Part shown: positions 1 to 7,851 of the stretch, piece by piece | Layout of the letters: each line of letters starts with the position of its first letter | How positions within the stretch are numbered: the stretch's first letter is position 1 | Assembly (NCBI GenBank): GCA_012839395.1 | Contig: DUNJ01000052.1 | Coordinates: forward strand, 1-19,354 | Length of the DNA: 19,354 nt | Reading direction: 5' to 3' | Source of the DNA: Tepidimicrobium sp. | GTDB taxonomy: Bacteria; Bacillota; Clostridia; Tissierellales; Tepidimicrobiaceae | Notes under the pieces: generated by a model | Told to the model about the DNA's origin: nothing | Seen by the model: the letters and a program-made list of their open reading frames with translations, nothing else | The model's database searches: none | Position numbers and translations under genes: made by a program

Positions 1-19
1 GCAAAAACATTGTACCACA

Positions 20-35
20 GAGGATTGAAGTCCTC
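20..35 (+). other. Small stem-loop upstream of dctP
   Basis: Five base pairs (GAGGA with TCCTC, loop TTGAAG) are followed by AATTTT. It could be the weak terminator of a gene that ended before the window, or part of the dctP leader. The stem is too short to decide. No convincing promoter for dctP lies within the 85 bases available. Confidence 0.3.
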
Positions 36-85
36 AATTTTCATTTAAGTTTACAGAGCGTAAATAAAAAACAGGAGGGACAATT

Positions 86-1126
86 ATGAAGAAAAGTTTC
101 AGGGTATTATCTTTAATGCTTGCAATTTTACTAATTGCACTGGTAGGTGTGGGATGTGCAGGCAATGATGCTGGTGACTCTAATGACAAGGAAGATGCAA
201 CACAGACTGGAGAAGGTTCTGGCGAAAAGATTGTATGGAAGTTGGGGCATTTAGGAAATGAAGATCATATTTGGAACAAAACTGCTCTTAAATTTGCTGA
301 GCTAGTAGATGAGAAAACTGATGGTCAGCTTGAAATAAAGGTTTATCCTAATGAGCAATTAGGAAACGAAATTGATACTATAAATATGGTTCAAGCGGGT
401 ACTGCAGATATGGTTATTTCAGGAGAATCTATGCAAAACTGGGCTCCAAAGACAGCCCTAATGGCTGTACCATATGCATTTAAGAGTACCGAGCATATGG
501 TAAAGGCAATAGAAGGCGAGGTTGGTGAAGAGATTTCTGCTGAGATTGAAAAAAAAGTTGGTTTAATACCACTATATTACCATGCAAGAGCACCAAGAAA
601 TCTAACATCTAATGAACCAATAAGCAAACCTGAAGATTTAAAAGGATTCAAGATGCGTGTGCCAAATGTTCCTTTATTCCTAGATGCATGGAAAGAAGCA
701 GGCGCAAATCCACAAGCTATGGCATTTAACGAGGTATTCACAGCAATACAACAGGCTGTTATTGATGGACAGGAAAACCCAGTAGACCTTATTCATAGTG
801 CTGGATTCTATGAAATACAAAAATATGTTAATGAAACTGAACACGTTCATGGTTGGGTATATGTATTAGTAGGTAAGAAACAATTTGAAGCGTTATCAGA
901 AGAACTGAAAGCAGCGGTATTGGAGGCAGCCGCAGAGGCACAAATCTTTGGTGATGAATTGTTTGAGGAAGAGATCACAGGCTATATAGAGGACCTTAAG
1001 GCGAAAGGTATGACTTTCCATCCAGTGGATAAAGAGGCGTTTAGGGCGGCTATGGAACCAGCTGTTATGGCAAAACTGACAGATGATCAAAAAGCATTAT
1101 TAGAAAAAATTTCAGAGTTAGAGTAA
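86..1126 (+). CDS. dctP: TRAP transporter solute-binding lipoprotein (DctP family)
   Basis: Extracytoplasmic binding subunit of a TRAP transporter, which captures an organic or sugar acid and hands it to the DctQM membrane pair using an ion gradient. The 346-residue length is normal for the family. It starts at an ATG behind a clear AGGAGGG site. A hydrophobic signal sequence ends in VGVGC, so Cys24 is the likely lipid-anchored residue, as expected in a Gram-positive cell, followed by an acidic, Gly/Ser-rich linker. The mature domain contains the family landmarks: Arg191 in MRVPN, the position that salt-bridges the substrate carboxylate in this family, and the GQENP motif near residue 229. 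The downstream dehydrogenase and uxuA suggest a hexuronate or aldonate ligand (mannonate, glucuronate or similar), which is inference from context only. The -3 position of the lipobox is Gly rather than Leu, a mild departure. Confidence 0.93.
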   Translation: MKKSFRVLSLMLAILLIALVGVGCAGNDAGDSNDKEDATQTGEGSGEKIVWKLGHLGNEDHIWNKTALKFAELVDEKTDGQLEIKVYPNEQLGNEIDTINMVQAGTADMVISGESMQNWAPKTALMAVPYAFKSTEHMVKAIEGEVGEEISAEIEKKVGLIPLYYHARAPRNLTSNEPISKPEDLKGFKMRVPNVPLFLDAWKEAGANPQAMAFNEVFTAIQQAVIDGQENPVDLIHSAGFYEIQKYVNETEHVHGWVYVLVGKKQFEALSEELKAAVLEAAAEAQIFGDELFEEEITGYIEDLKAKGMTFHPVDKEAFRAAMEPAVMAKLTDDQKALLEKISELE

Positions 1127-1160
1127 CAACATTACAATCAATTATACATTATATTTGAGG

Positions 1161-1194
1161 ATATTTAGCTAGGCATTTATGCCTAGCTAAATAT
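1161..1194 (+). terminator. Intercistronic stem-loop between dctP and dctQ
   Basis: A perfect 14-bp inverted repeat (ATATTTAGCTAGGC with its complement) encloses a 6-nt loop, followed by ATTAGAATTC with no U-run. The lack of a U-tract suggests a partial terminator or an RNA-stabilising 3' end rather than a full stop. It would let the binding protein be made in excess over the two membrane subunits, a common arrangement in binding-protein-dependent transporters. Confidence 0.75.
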
Positions 1195-1223
1195 TAGAAT
1201 TCAACTAGTTTAGGGGTGAAATA

Positions 1224-1709
1224 ATGAAGAAGAAAGACTATCTAGAAAAAGTATTAGAGATAGGCTCGTTTGTAATGTTTACGGCTTTAGTCTTAAATGT
1301 TACATTTCAAGTTCTCACAAGAAACATATTTACATCCATATCAGCTGTATGGACTGAAGAAGCATCCCGTTTTCTTTTCATTTACAGTATTGTTTTTGCA
1401 GCTCCATTAGCAATGAAAAATAAGGAATATGTTAATGTGGATTTGATACTAAATATATTACCGGAGAAAGGTAAAAGGGCTTTAAATATTTTTATCAACG
1501 GAATTTCTGCAATTTTATTCATACTTGTATCAATTAAGGGAATAGATTTTGCAAGGCTTGGGATAGGACAATCATCTGCAACTTTAGGAATATCTATGTC
1601 TATTATGTATGCAGGTATAGGGTTAACATCTTTATTCATTGCTATATATGCAATTTATAACTTTATTGATTATATAAGGAATATGGGAAGGGGTGGTGAA
1701 GTATCATGA
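1224..1709 (+). CDS. dctQ: TRAP transporter small permease (DctQ family)
   Basis: Small membrane subunit of the TRAP transporter. The 161-residue protein has about four hydrophobic helices (roughly residues 12-33, 49-66, 86-105 and 125-148), the usual DctQ topology and length. The segment with WTEEASRFLF is characteristic of the family. It starts at an ATG with an AGGGGTG-type ribosome binding site and ends in an ATGA overlap with the next gene, implying translational coupling to the large permease. DctQ binds DctM and is thought to help position the binding protein; it carries no known transport site of its own. Confidence 0.92.
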   Translation: MKKKDYLEKVLEIGSFVMFTALVLNVTFQVLTRNIFTSISAVWTEEASRFLFIYSIVFAAPLAMKNKEYVNVDLILNILPEKGKRALNIFINGISAILFILVSIKGIDFARLGIGQSSATLGISMSIMYAGIGLTSLFIAIYAIYNFIDYIRNMGRGGEVS

Positions 1710-2986
1710 TGGCAGCATTTCTATTTTTAGCATTTATTGTTCTTATTTTTCTAGGAGTACCTGTAGCCTTTTCGTTAGGATTATCATCAACAATATACTT
1801 AATCCTTCAAGGAATGCCGCTTAATATAATTCCACAGAAAATGTATGCGGGTATAGATTCATTTGTGCTTATCTGTATTCCAGGATTTATTCTCGCTGGG
1901 AATTTAATGAATACAGGTGGTATTACTAAAAGGATAATTGAGTTTGCCAATGCTATACTTGGATTTATTAGAGGTGGGCTGGGATTAGCCAATGTAGCAG
2001 CATCCATGTTATTTGCGGGTATTTCGGGAACTGCATTGGCGGATACTGCAAGTATTGGCGGTATTTTGATACCGGCTATGATAGATGAAGGATATGAACC
2101 TGACTTTTCCGTAGGTGTTACTGCCTCATCATCAACTGTAGGCCCTATTATTCCGCCAAGTTTGCCTATGATTATAGCAGGTACAATGACTGGAACTTCT
2201 GTTGGGAAGCTGTTTTTAGGTGGTGCACTACCCGGCATACTTCTTGGTTTTGCACTAATGGGAATATCCTATTATATATCCGTAAAAAGAAATCATCCAA
2301 AGGGTGAAAGGCAATCGTTAAAATATATATGGGAAACCTTTAAGGGTGCATTTTGGGCAGTATTAATGACTATTTTAATTTTATATGGAATATTGGGTGG
2401 ATTATTTACACCGACTGAAGCATCCATTATGGCTGTTTTATATGCTATCGTGGTAGGAAAGTTCGTATATAAAGAATTGAAACTTAGCGATATACCTAAA
2501 ATTACTGTTGATTCCATGAAAATGACAGCGGCTATAATGATATTAGTTGGATTTGCGAACCTATTTGCGTGGATACTTGCTAGCGAGCAAATTCCACAAA
2601 TGATTGCTAATGGAATTTTATCTATTTCGACTAATAAATATGTGGTAATACTATTAATAAATATACTATTATTATTTGTAGGAATGTTTATGGAAACCCT
2701 TGCGGCTATAGTTATATTATTCCCAGTGCTATTACCTGTAGCTGTTCAAGTTGGAATGGATCCTGTTCATTTTAGTGTAATGAGCGTGCTTAATCTAGTT
2801 ATAGGATTGACCACACCACCTGTAGGAGTATGCTTATTTGTAGCATCTAGCATAGGAAAACTATCTCTTGCAGAGGGTACTAAAGCCATTTTACCATTCC
2901 TAATAGTGAGTTTAATTGTATTATTATTGGTGAGTTATATCCCTGCAATAAGCTTATTCTTACCAAACTTACTAGGAACTGTATAA
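1706..2986 (+). CDS. dctM: TRAP transporter large permease (DctM family)
   Basis: The transport-catalysing membrane subunit, a DctM protein of the ion transporter superfamily, 426 residues long and hydrophobic throughout with about a dozen membrane segments. Family signatures visible are FLGVPVAFSLGLS near the N-terminus, PGFILAGNLMNTGGI, the small-residue-rich GISGTALADTASIG segment, STVGPIIPPS, and a second-half counterpart around GLTTPPVG. The start overlaps the dctQ stop by four bases; ATG 1706 and ATG 1709 are both possible, and either gives essentially the same protein. With dctP and dctQ this is a complete three-part secondary importer. Confidence 0.93.
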   Translation: MMAAFLFLAFIVLIFLGVPVAFSLGLSSTIYLILQGMPLNIIPQKMYAGIDSFVLICIPGFILAGNLMNTGGITKRIIEFANAILGFIRGGLGLANVAASMLFAGISGTALADTASIGGILIPAMIDEGYEPDFSVGVTASSSTVGPIIPPSLPMIIAGTMTGTSVGKLFLGGALPGILLGFALMGISYYISVKRNHPKGERQSLKYIWETFKGAFWAVLMTILILYGILGGLFTPTEASIMAVLYAIVVGKFVYKELKLSDIPKITVDSMKMTAAIMILVGFANLFAWILASEQIPQMIANGILSISTNKYVVILLINILLLFVGMFMETLAAIVILFPVLLPVAVQVGMDPVHFSVMSVLNLVIGLTTPPVGVCLFVASSIGKLSLAEGTKAILPFLIVSLIVLLLVSYIPAISLFLPNLLGTV

Positions 2987-3008
2987 ATTTTTATAAGGAG
3001 GCTATTTT

Positions 3009-4028
3009 ATGAAAGCAATAAAAGTAACAAAGCCTTTTAACATAGAAATATGTGAAGTCGAAAGACCTGAAATAAAGAGCCCAGATGATGTTATTATAAA
3101 AGTAACTTCTGGTGGTATATGTGGTTCAGATATAGGAATCTTTAATGGGACAAACTCTTTAGCTATCTATCCAAGGATCATTGGACATGAATTTGGTGGT
3201 ATAGTAGAGGAAGTAGGAGAAAATGCAACAGAAATTAAAGTGGGGGATAAGGTAGCAGTTGATCCAGTTGTAAGCTGTGGACAGTGTTATGCTTGTAGGA
3301 TAGGAAGGCATAATGTATGCTCTAGCTTGGAAGCAATGGGGGTTCATAGAGACGGAGGTTTTAGAGAGTACGTAAGTGTAAATAAGAGAAATGTTCATAA
3401 ATTTAATGAAGATTTTGATAGCTCTTTATTAGCATTGGTGGAACCCTATACTATTGGTATGCAGATAAATTCTAGGGGACAAATATCGAAAGGTGACAAG
3501 GTATTGATAGTTGGTAGTGGAGCAATAGGGCTTTGCACATTAGATGTTGCTAAAAGAAAGGGAGCAGAGGTATTAATCGCTGATATAGTACCAGAAAAAT
3601 TAGAAGTTGCTAAAAAAATGGGAGCTAATAGGACCGTATTGGTAAGCGAAGAAAACCTTGAAAAGGCGGTAGATGAATTTACAAATAAGGAAGGAATGCC
3701 TGTGATTGTCGATACCGTGTGTAGCCAATCTTCTTTTGAAGATTCGGTTAAAATGGCATCTCCAGCAGGGCGTATTGTAGTAATTGGCCTAATAGACACT
3801 CCATCACAGATAGCCCAAGCTGATATTACTAAGAAGGAACTTACCATAGTTGGATCTAGACTTAATTGTAATAAGTTTGATGAAGTGGTTGAAGCTTTTG
3901 AATCCAAAGAATTAAAACCGGAACTATTAAAAACTCATTCATTTGATTTTACACAAGTTAAAGACGCATTAAAATTGATAGAGAATGAACCTGAAAAAGT
4001 GATAAAAATGGTATTAAACTTTGATTAA
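3009..4028 (+). CDS. Zinc-dependent medium-chain alcohol/polyol dehydrogenase (YjmD-like)
   Basis: An NAD(P)-dependent oxidoreductase of the medium-chain family, 339 residues. Cys38 and the His60-Glu61 pair (GHE) are catalytic-zinc positions. Cys90, Cys93, Cys96 and Cys104 form the structural-zinc lobe. GSGAIG at 169-174 is the Rossmann dinucleotide loop, and Asp192 at the end of the second strand favours NAD over NADP. It follows dctM after 22 bases with a strong AAGGAGG site and precedes uxuA, the same position as yjmD in the B. subtilis hexuronate locus. By context it should oxidise or reduce a sugar acid or ketose acid, such as L-gulonate or fructuronate/mannonate. With the SDR gene downstream destroyed, it is one candidate to supply the missing fructuronate-mannonate step, but nothing in the sequence proves that. 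Confidence 0.88.
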   Translation: MKAIKVTKPFNIEICEVERPEIKSPDDVIIKVTSGGICGSDIGIFNGTNSLAIYPRIIGHEFGGIVEEVGENATEIKVGDKVAVDPVVSCGQCYACRIGRHNVCSSLEAMGVHRDGGFREYVSVNKRNVHKFNEDFDSSLLALVEPYTIGMQINSRGQISKGDKVLIVGSGAIGLCTLDVAKRKGAEVLIADIVPEKLEVAKKMGANRTVLVSEENLEKAVDEFTNKEGMPVIVDTVCSQSSFEDSVKMASPAGRIVVIGLIDTPSQIAQADITKKELTIVGSRLNCNKFDEVVEAFESKELKPELLKTHSFDFTQVKDALKLIENEPEKVIKMVLNFD

Positions 4029-4085
4029 TATAGTCTATAGTATGTAACTGTGAGTTGTTAGATAAAACGAAAGGGGGTTGAAAAT

Positions 4086-5141
4086 TTGAAATTATCGTTT
4101 AGATGGTATGGCGAAGATGATCCGGTCAAAATTGAATATATAAAGCAAATACCCAGTATGTATAGCATAGTGACCGCAATATATGATGTACCCGTTGGTG
4201 AAGTGTGGAGCGTGGATAGTATAATGGATTTAAAAGAGAGGGTGGAAGAAGCAGGGCTTAAATTTGATGTAATAGAAAGTGTTCCTGTACATGAAGATAT
4301 AAAATTGGGACTATCAACAAGGAATGGGTATATTGAAAATTATAAGAAAAATATTGAAAATTTAGCTAAAGCAGGTGTAAAGGTAATATGTTATAATTTT
4401 ATGCCTGTATTTGATTGGACCCGCTCCCAGTTAGACAAGACATTGGAGGATGGATCAACGGTATTAGTTTATTATAAAGAACAAATTGATAAAATGGACC
4501 CATTAAAGGGGGAGCTATCTCTTCCAGGCTGGGATTCCAGCTATACTAAAGATGAATTGAAGGATATATTCGAGCAATATTCTAAAATAGACGAGGAGGA
4601 TCTTTGGGATAATCTAGAGTATTTTTTAAAGGAAATTATTCCGGTAGCGGAGGCCAATGATGTAAAGATGGCGATTCATCCAGATGATCCACCATGGCCA
4701 ATATTTGGATTACCAAGAATCATTACAACGGAAGAAAATATAGATAGATTCTTAAAACTTGTGGATAACAAATACAATGGATTAACTTTCTGTACTGGTT
4801 CTTTAGGTAGTGGAAATTTTAATGATATAGTGAAAATGGTAGATAAATATTCATCCCGGGGAAGAATCCATTTTATGCATGTTAGAAACGTTAAATTAGT
4901 GGGAGAAGGTAGTTTTGAAGAAGCTGCTCATTATTCATCAGAGGGTTCCTTAGATATTGTTGAAATAATGAAGGCCCTTCATAGAAATAAATTTGATGGA
5001 TATCTAAGACCAGACCATGGAAGAATGATCTGGGGTGAAACTGGTAGACCGGGATATGGATTATACGATAGGGCTTTAGGTGCAATGTATATAGCGGGAA
5101 TTTGGGAAACATTGGAGAAGATCAGCAAGGAGGTAGAATAG
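4086..5141 (+). CDS. uxuA: D-mannonate dehydratase
   Basis: Catalyses D-mannonate to 2-keto-3-deoxy-D-gluconate plus water in cytoplasmic hexuronate breakdown. The 351-residue protein begins with the typical FRWYGEDD block. It shows the metal-site residues of the UxuA family in order: His198 (in AIHPDDPP), Cys236 (TFCTGSLG), His265 (FMHVRN) and Asp310 (RPDHGR), at nearly the same positions as in characterised family members. It starts at TTG 4086, the only start consistent with the conserved N-terminus, behind an AAAGGGGG site eight bases away; a TTG start may lower expression. Its last codons contain the ribosome binding site of the decayed gene that follows. No truncation or damage is visible in uxuA itself. 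Confidence 0.95.
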   Translation: MKLSFRWYGEDDPVKIEYIKQIPSMYSIVTAIYDVPVGEVWSVDSIMDLKERVEEAGLKFDVIESVPVHEDIKLGLSTRNGYIENYKKNIENLAKAGVKVICYNFMPVFDWTRSQLDKTLEDGSTVLVYYKEQIDKMDPLKGELSLPGWDSSYTKDELKDIFEQYSKIDEEDLWDNLEYFLKEIIPVAEANDVKMAIHPDDPPWPIFGLPRIITTEENIDRFLKLVDNKYNGLTFCTGSLGSGNFNDIVKMVDKYSSRGRIHFMHVRNVKLVGEGSFEEAAHYSSEGSLDIVEIMKALHRNKFDGYLRPDHGRMIWGETGRPGYGLYDRALGAMYIAGIWETLEKISKEVE

Positions 5142-5536
5142 ACAATGACAATTCCCTTCAGGTAGATTTAGAGGATAAGGTAGCAGTAATAACAGGAGAT
5201 ATTGGAGTACTGAGAAGTTGTTGGATAGATTCATTAGCTACTGTATTTAATTTAACTGAATGATTGGCAATTCGTCTTGCAAAGGTTGGCATACGAGTAA
5301 GTGGCATTCCTCTGGATTCTTTTTAACTCAAAAAATAAAAATCTATTGTAGAATCCAGGCGATAGTCCCACTAAAAAATCTCAAAAAATATTGAATAGCA
5401 CACCTATAGAAAGATTGGGAAAAGCAGATGAATTAAGTTGGAGCATTATTATTCTTGGTAGGCGAGAAAGCATCTAGCTTCGTACATGGATTAGTTATTC
5501 CGGTGGATGAGCATTTTGTGCATACTTGGAGGCTTA
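5141..5536 (+). pseudogene. uxuB: Decayed SDR-type fructuronate reductase (D-mannonate oxidoreductase, YjmF/UxuB-like)
   Basis: The remnant of a short-chain dehydrogenase gene directly behind uxuA. An intact AAGGAGG site precedes ATG 5145, but one base appears lost right after the start. In the next frame it reads NSLQVDLEDKVAVITG, the usual SDR N-terminus, with the glycine loop altered to GDIGVLRS. The middle, including the catalytic YxxxK, is missing. Homology resumes near 5236, with a Trp codon changed to TGA (5261-5263), then LAIRLAKVGIRVSGI. A base appears lost in a T-run at 5318-5324. C-terminal pieces follow in two further frames: SQKILNSTPIERLG (5373-5414) and VGALLFLVGEKASSFVHGLV (5437-5496), then VIPVDE. 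These match the SDR mannonate oxidoreductase C-terminus as I know it. About 130 codons of an expected 270-280 remain, so no active enzyme can be made. Confidence 0.82.
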
Positions 5537-5541
5537 GATTG

Positions 5542-5594
5542 ATTAGCAATCTATCCTATGTTTTATAATTAGGATGGATTGCTAATTGTATTTT
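5542..5594 (+). terminator. Terminator of the TRAP-uxuA operon
   Basis: A 16-bp stem (ATTAGCAATCTATCCT at 5542-5557 with 5571-5586) contains a single G-U pair, a 13-nt AT-rich loop, and is followed by TGTATTTT. It lies just after the pseudogene and marks the end of the operon. It may also serve the convergent permease gene from the other side. Confidence 0.8.
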
Positions 5595-5969
5595 CGTGAA
5601 ATACGTAGTACAAATTATTCGGCGGTTTTATTATATCTATAGGGTATTGAATAATTGCTGTATAACAAACAACAACTTTAATAAACTTAACCACTACCTA
5701 TTTATTTCAAGGAAATTTTAGACTATTAATCCCTTTTTATTTGTTAATTAGTTTTTCAATTAAATATAACAATAACCAATAATAACGCCCACATTATATA
5801 AGGCTTGTATCTGTTATGTCTAAACAATCGAGGAGTCTCTAGGTTATAACGTTGCTTTAATATAGAAAACAATTTTTTAATTGTAATACGGTTTATATAT
5901 ATTTTCTTCCTAATATGGGATTGTAAATATAATGCATTCCATTTTCATGCTCAATACCTTCAACTATTG
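5595..5969. other. AT-rich convergent intergenic region, no gene recognised
   Basis: About 375 bases between the operon terminator and the 3' end of the minus-strand permease. I see only AT-rich sequence and weak hairpins, such as ACAATT-TTTT-AATTGT near 5869-5884. On the minus strand a 29-codon reading frame without a start (about 5893-5980) has protein-like content, including VEGIEHENGMHYIYNP, and could be a scrap of a lost gene. I cannot assign it. Confidence 0.4.
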
Positions 5970-7154
5970 CTATGTAGAAAGATCATAAAATTTATTCGCC
6001 CTAGATCCTCTTAATCTATTTACCAAACTTAATAAAAACAAAAGTGTTATAGCTACAGATATAACCAGCATTCCTTTTTCGATGCCTCTTTTCTCAGCTA
6101 CAATTCCTATTATATAGGGGGTAACTATCCCACCTAGTCCCGCTATGGCCAAGAGTGTACCCATGGCAAGTTGAGATTCCTTCAATACACTTCCTACATT
6201 GGATACGGTGGTAGGATATATACCAGCTAAACAGAATCCCAGTCCCAATATACATCCAATGATTGTCCACAAGCTTGTAGACATCATAAATAATCCAAAG
6301 AAAACAACCGTTCCAATTGAACTGCCTAACAAAATCGTTCTTTTATCCACTACTTTGGATATATATGCACTGAATAGTCTGCCAAATATAACTATTATCC
6401 ATAACATAGACAGTAACCTTTGAGCCAATGAGGTGCTTACTATATTTGCATCTTTTAAGTAGGTTACGATCCAACCGTTTACGGAATATTCAACCCCTAT
6501 ATAGAAGAACAATATACCGCTAGATATATAGAAATCTATATCCTTCAAAAAATCTAAGGATATATTTTCTTTCTTTTCCTGTTTCCACTTACTCTTCCTC
6601 GTATTATCAATCCCCACATTGGCAAATAAAATACTCATAATTGAGGCCATAGTTGCAACTAAGCCTATTACGTATCTCCATCCTAGATTCATATTAAAGA
6701 TCCACGAAGCGATGAAAGGTGCTATAAAAGCTCCTATGGCAAAAAATATATGTAAAATATTCAGCGCTCCAGTGTCCCCATCGCTAACATCGTTAACAAC
6801 GGTGTTGCTTATATTGGTTACGCTACCCCTACCGATACCGGTCATAAAAAATGGGAGTATTAAAAACATAGGCGATCTAAATATTATCATCCCCATAAAG
6901 CCTAATGCCGTCATAGATGATAGAGCCACAATAGCATTTCTCTTGCCTAAATAGACCGATATAATCCCACCTGCAAAGCTAGTTATAAGATTTCCAATGG
7001 AATGAAAAGATAAAAGCATCCCACCTCTATCATACCCCATATTAAAATCTGATAGGATGTAGGGCATAACCGCTCCCATTATTAAAGCTGTCATACCATT
7101 TATAAAAAATGCATAATAACAAGCTGCAAACAATTTTTTTTGCTTCCTAGTCAT
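5970..7154 (-). CDS. Major facilitator superfamily permease (FHS/FucP-like)
   Basis: A secondary transporter of about 394 residues with roughly twelve hydrophobic helices in two halves joined by a charged, Lys-rich loop (around residues 185-205), the MFS plan. Family marks are a loop 2-3 segment GGIISVYLGKRN, its second-half counterpart GRLFSAYISKVVDKR, and GLGFCLAGIYPTTVS in the C-terminal half. The last resembles fucose/hexose (FHS-type) permeases, so a sugar or sugar-acid substrate is likely but unproven. I place the start at ATG 7154: the upstream ATG at 7163 directly abuts the AAAGGGG site, whereas 7154 lies nine bases from it. It is transcribed alone, away from the hydrolase operon and toward the TRAP operon. 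There is no adjacent enzyme on its own strand to reveal the substrate. Confidence 0.85.
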   Translation of the reverse strand: MTRKQKKLFAACYYAFFINGMTALIMGAVMPYILSDFNMGYDRGGMLLSFHSIGNLITSFAGGIISVYLGKRNAIVALSSMTALGFMGMIIFRSPMFLILPFFMTGIGRGSVTNISNTVVNDVSDGDTGALNILHIFFAIGAFIAPFIASWIFNMNLGWRYVIGLVATMASIMSILFANVGIDNTRKSKWKQEKKENISLDFLKDIDFYISSGILFFYIGVEYSVNGWIVTYLKDANIVSTSLAQRLLSMLWIIVIFGRLFSAYISKVVDKRTILLGSSIGTVVFFGLFMMSTSLWTIIGCILGLGFCLAGIYPTTVSNVGSVLKESQLAMGTLLAIAGLGGIVTPYIIGIVAEKRGIEKGMLVISVAITLLFLLSLVNRLRGSRANKFYDLST

Positions 7155-7618
7155 ATTCTTCATCCCCTTTATATTTAAATTACTGAGTATATGGATAGTT
7201 GTAGATTGCTATTTTATATTGTGATGTTTAAGTGGCACTAAACAATTATGAGGGTGGACAATTAAAACGATTATATCATCTAATTTTAAAAAAGATAACC
7301 CTTTTTTCAAATTTGCAAGAAAATACAAAAATATATTAGAGCTTAAGGGCGAATAATTCAATCATAACTTTCATATACCATAAATTACATCTTAAAAACG
7401 GTTGTAATTTTTTTGGTTTAGATTTAAACTATAACCAACTGCCGTTCGATATAATTATTATCTTTTGCAATTTATTTTTGATTAATTTTTATTTGCATAG
7501 TTTGAAGAATAATGCTATATTTTTCTCCTAGGATATCAATGATTACGATTTCATTTTATTTGTTATTTTTATTTGTTTTTATGCCTTAGTATTGCCATTA
7601 TATTTAAAATGTTGCCAC

Positions 7619-7647
7619 TTGACACTCAAAAAAAGAAGTGATACCAT
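7619..7647 (+). promoter_or_regulatory. Predicted sigma-A promoter for the hydrolase-dehydrogenase-larA operon
   Basis: A perfect -35 hexamer TTGACA (7619-7624) and, after exactly 17 bases, TACCAT (7642-7647), a four-of-six match to the -10 consensus. Transcription would start near 7654 and give a leader of about 200 bases before the ATG at 7852. This is the best promoter match I found in the window. Confidence 0.55.
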
Positions 7648-7680
7648 GTTAAACGTGCATTTAAAAAATTAAGTAAATTT

Positions 7681-7710
7681 ATAACATTATAAAATTAATA
7701 ACATTATAAA
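7681..7710 (+). repeat. Pair of 13-bp direct repeats in the operon leader
   Basis: ATAACATTATAAA occurs at 7681-7693 and again at 7698-7710, a 17-bp period. The pair lies just downstream of the predicted transcription start. Tandem sites in this position could be a regulator's binding sites, but the sequence is low-complexity AT and may be chance. Confidence 0.5.
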
Positions 7711-7851
7711 TATAAGTACATTTTACAGCAGCAAGGATTTTAAGAGCAATTTCTATGTTAAATAAGTAACAACTTAACCATAAGGTTAGATTTCAATAAT
7801 TATTTATAGAGAAAAATCTTTAATTCAATTAATTTAAGAGGAGGGTAATGC

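Larger units (their letters stand above)
7155..7851. other. Long AT-rich divergent intergenic region
   Basis: Almost 700 bases separate the divergent permease and hydrolase genes. It contains a promoter candidate toward the hydrolase, a pair of 13-bp direct repeats, short TTTTATTTGTT repeats at about 7553-7579, and a weak catabolite-repression-like site (centre 7399-7400). No reading frame of credible length and no regulator gene is present. The length suggests extensive regulation of one or both genes. Confidence 0.5.

Noticed and set aside
1807..2238. Long open frame on the minus strand inside dctM
   Set aside because: It is a shadow of the conserved membrane protein in another frame, with low-complexity Pro/Ile-rich content and no ribosome binding site.
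5893..5980. 29-codon minus-strand frame beyond the permease stop as a C-terminal extension
   Set aside because: It is in a different frame from the permease, has no start and is short; the permease already ends at a normal length.
7392..7406. Catabolite-repression (cre)-like site around TTAAAAACGGTTGTA
   Set aside because: The central CG fits, but at least two conserved positions do not, and the surrounding DNA is AT-rich, so I give it no weight.
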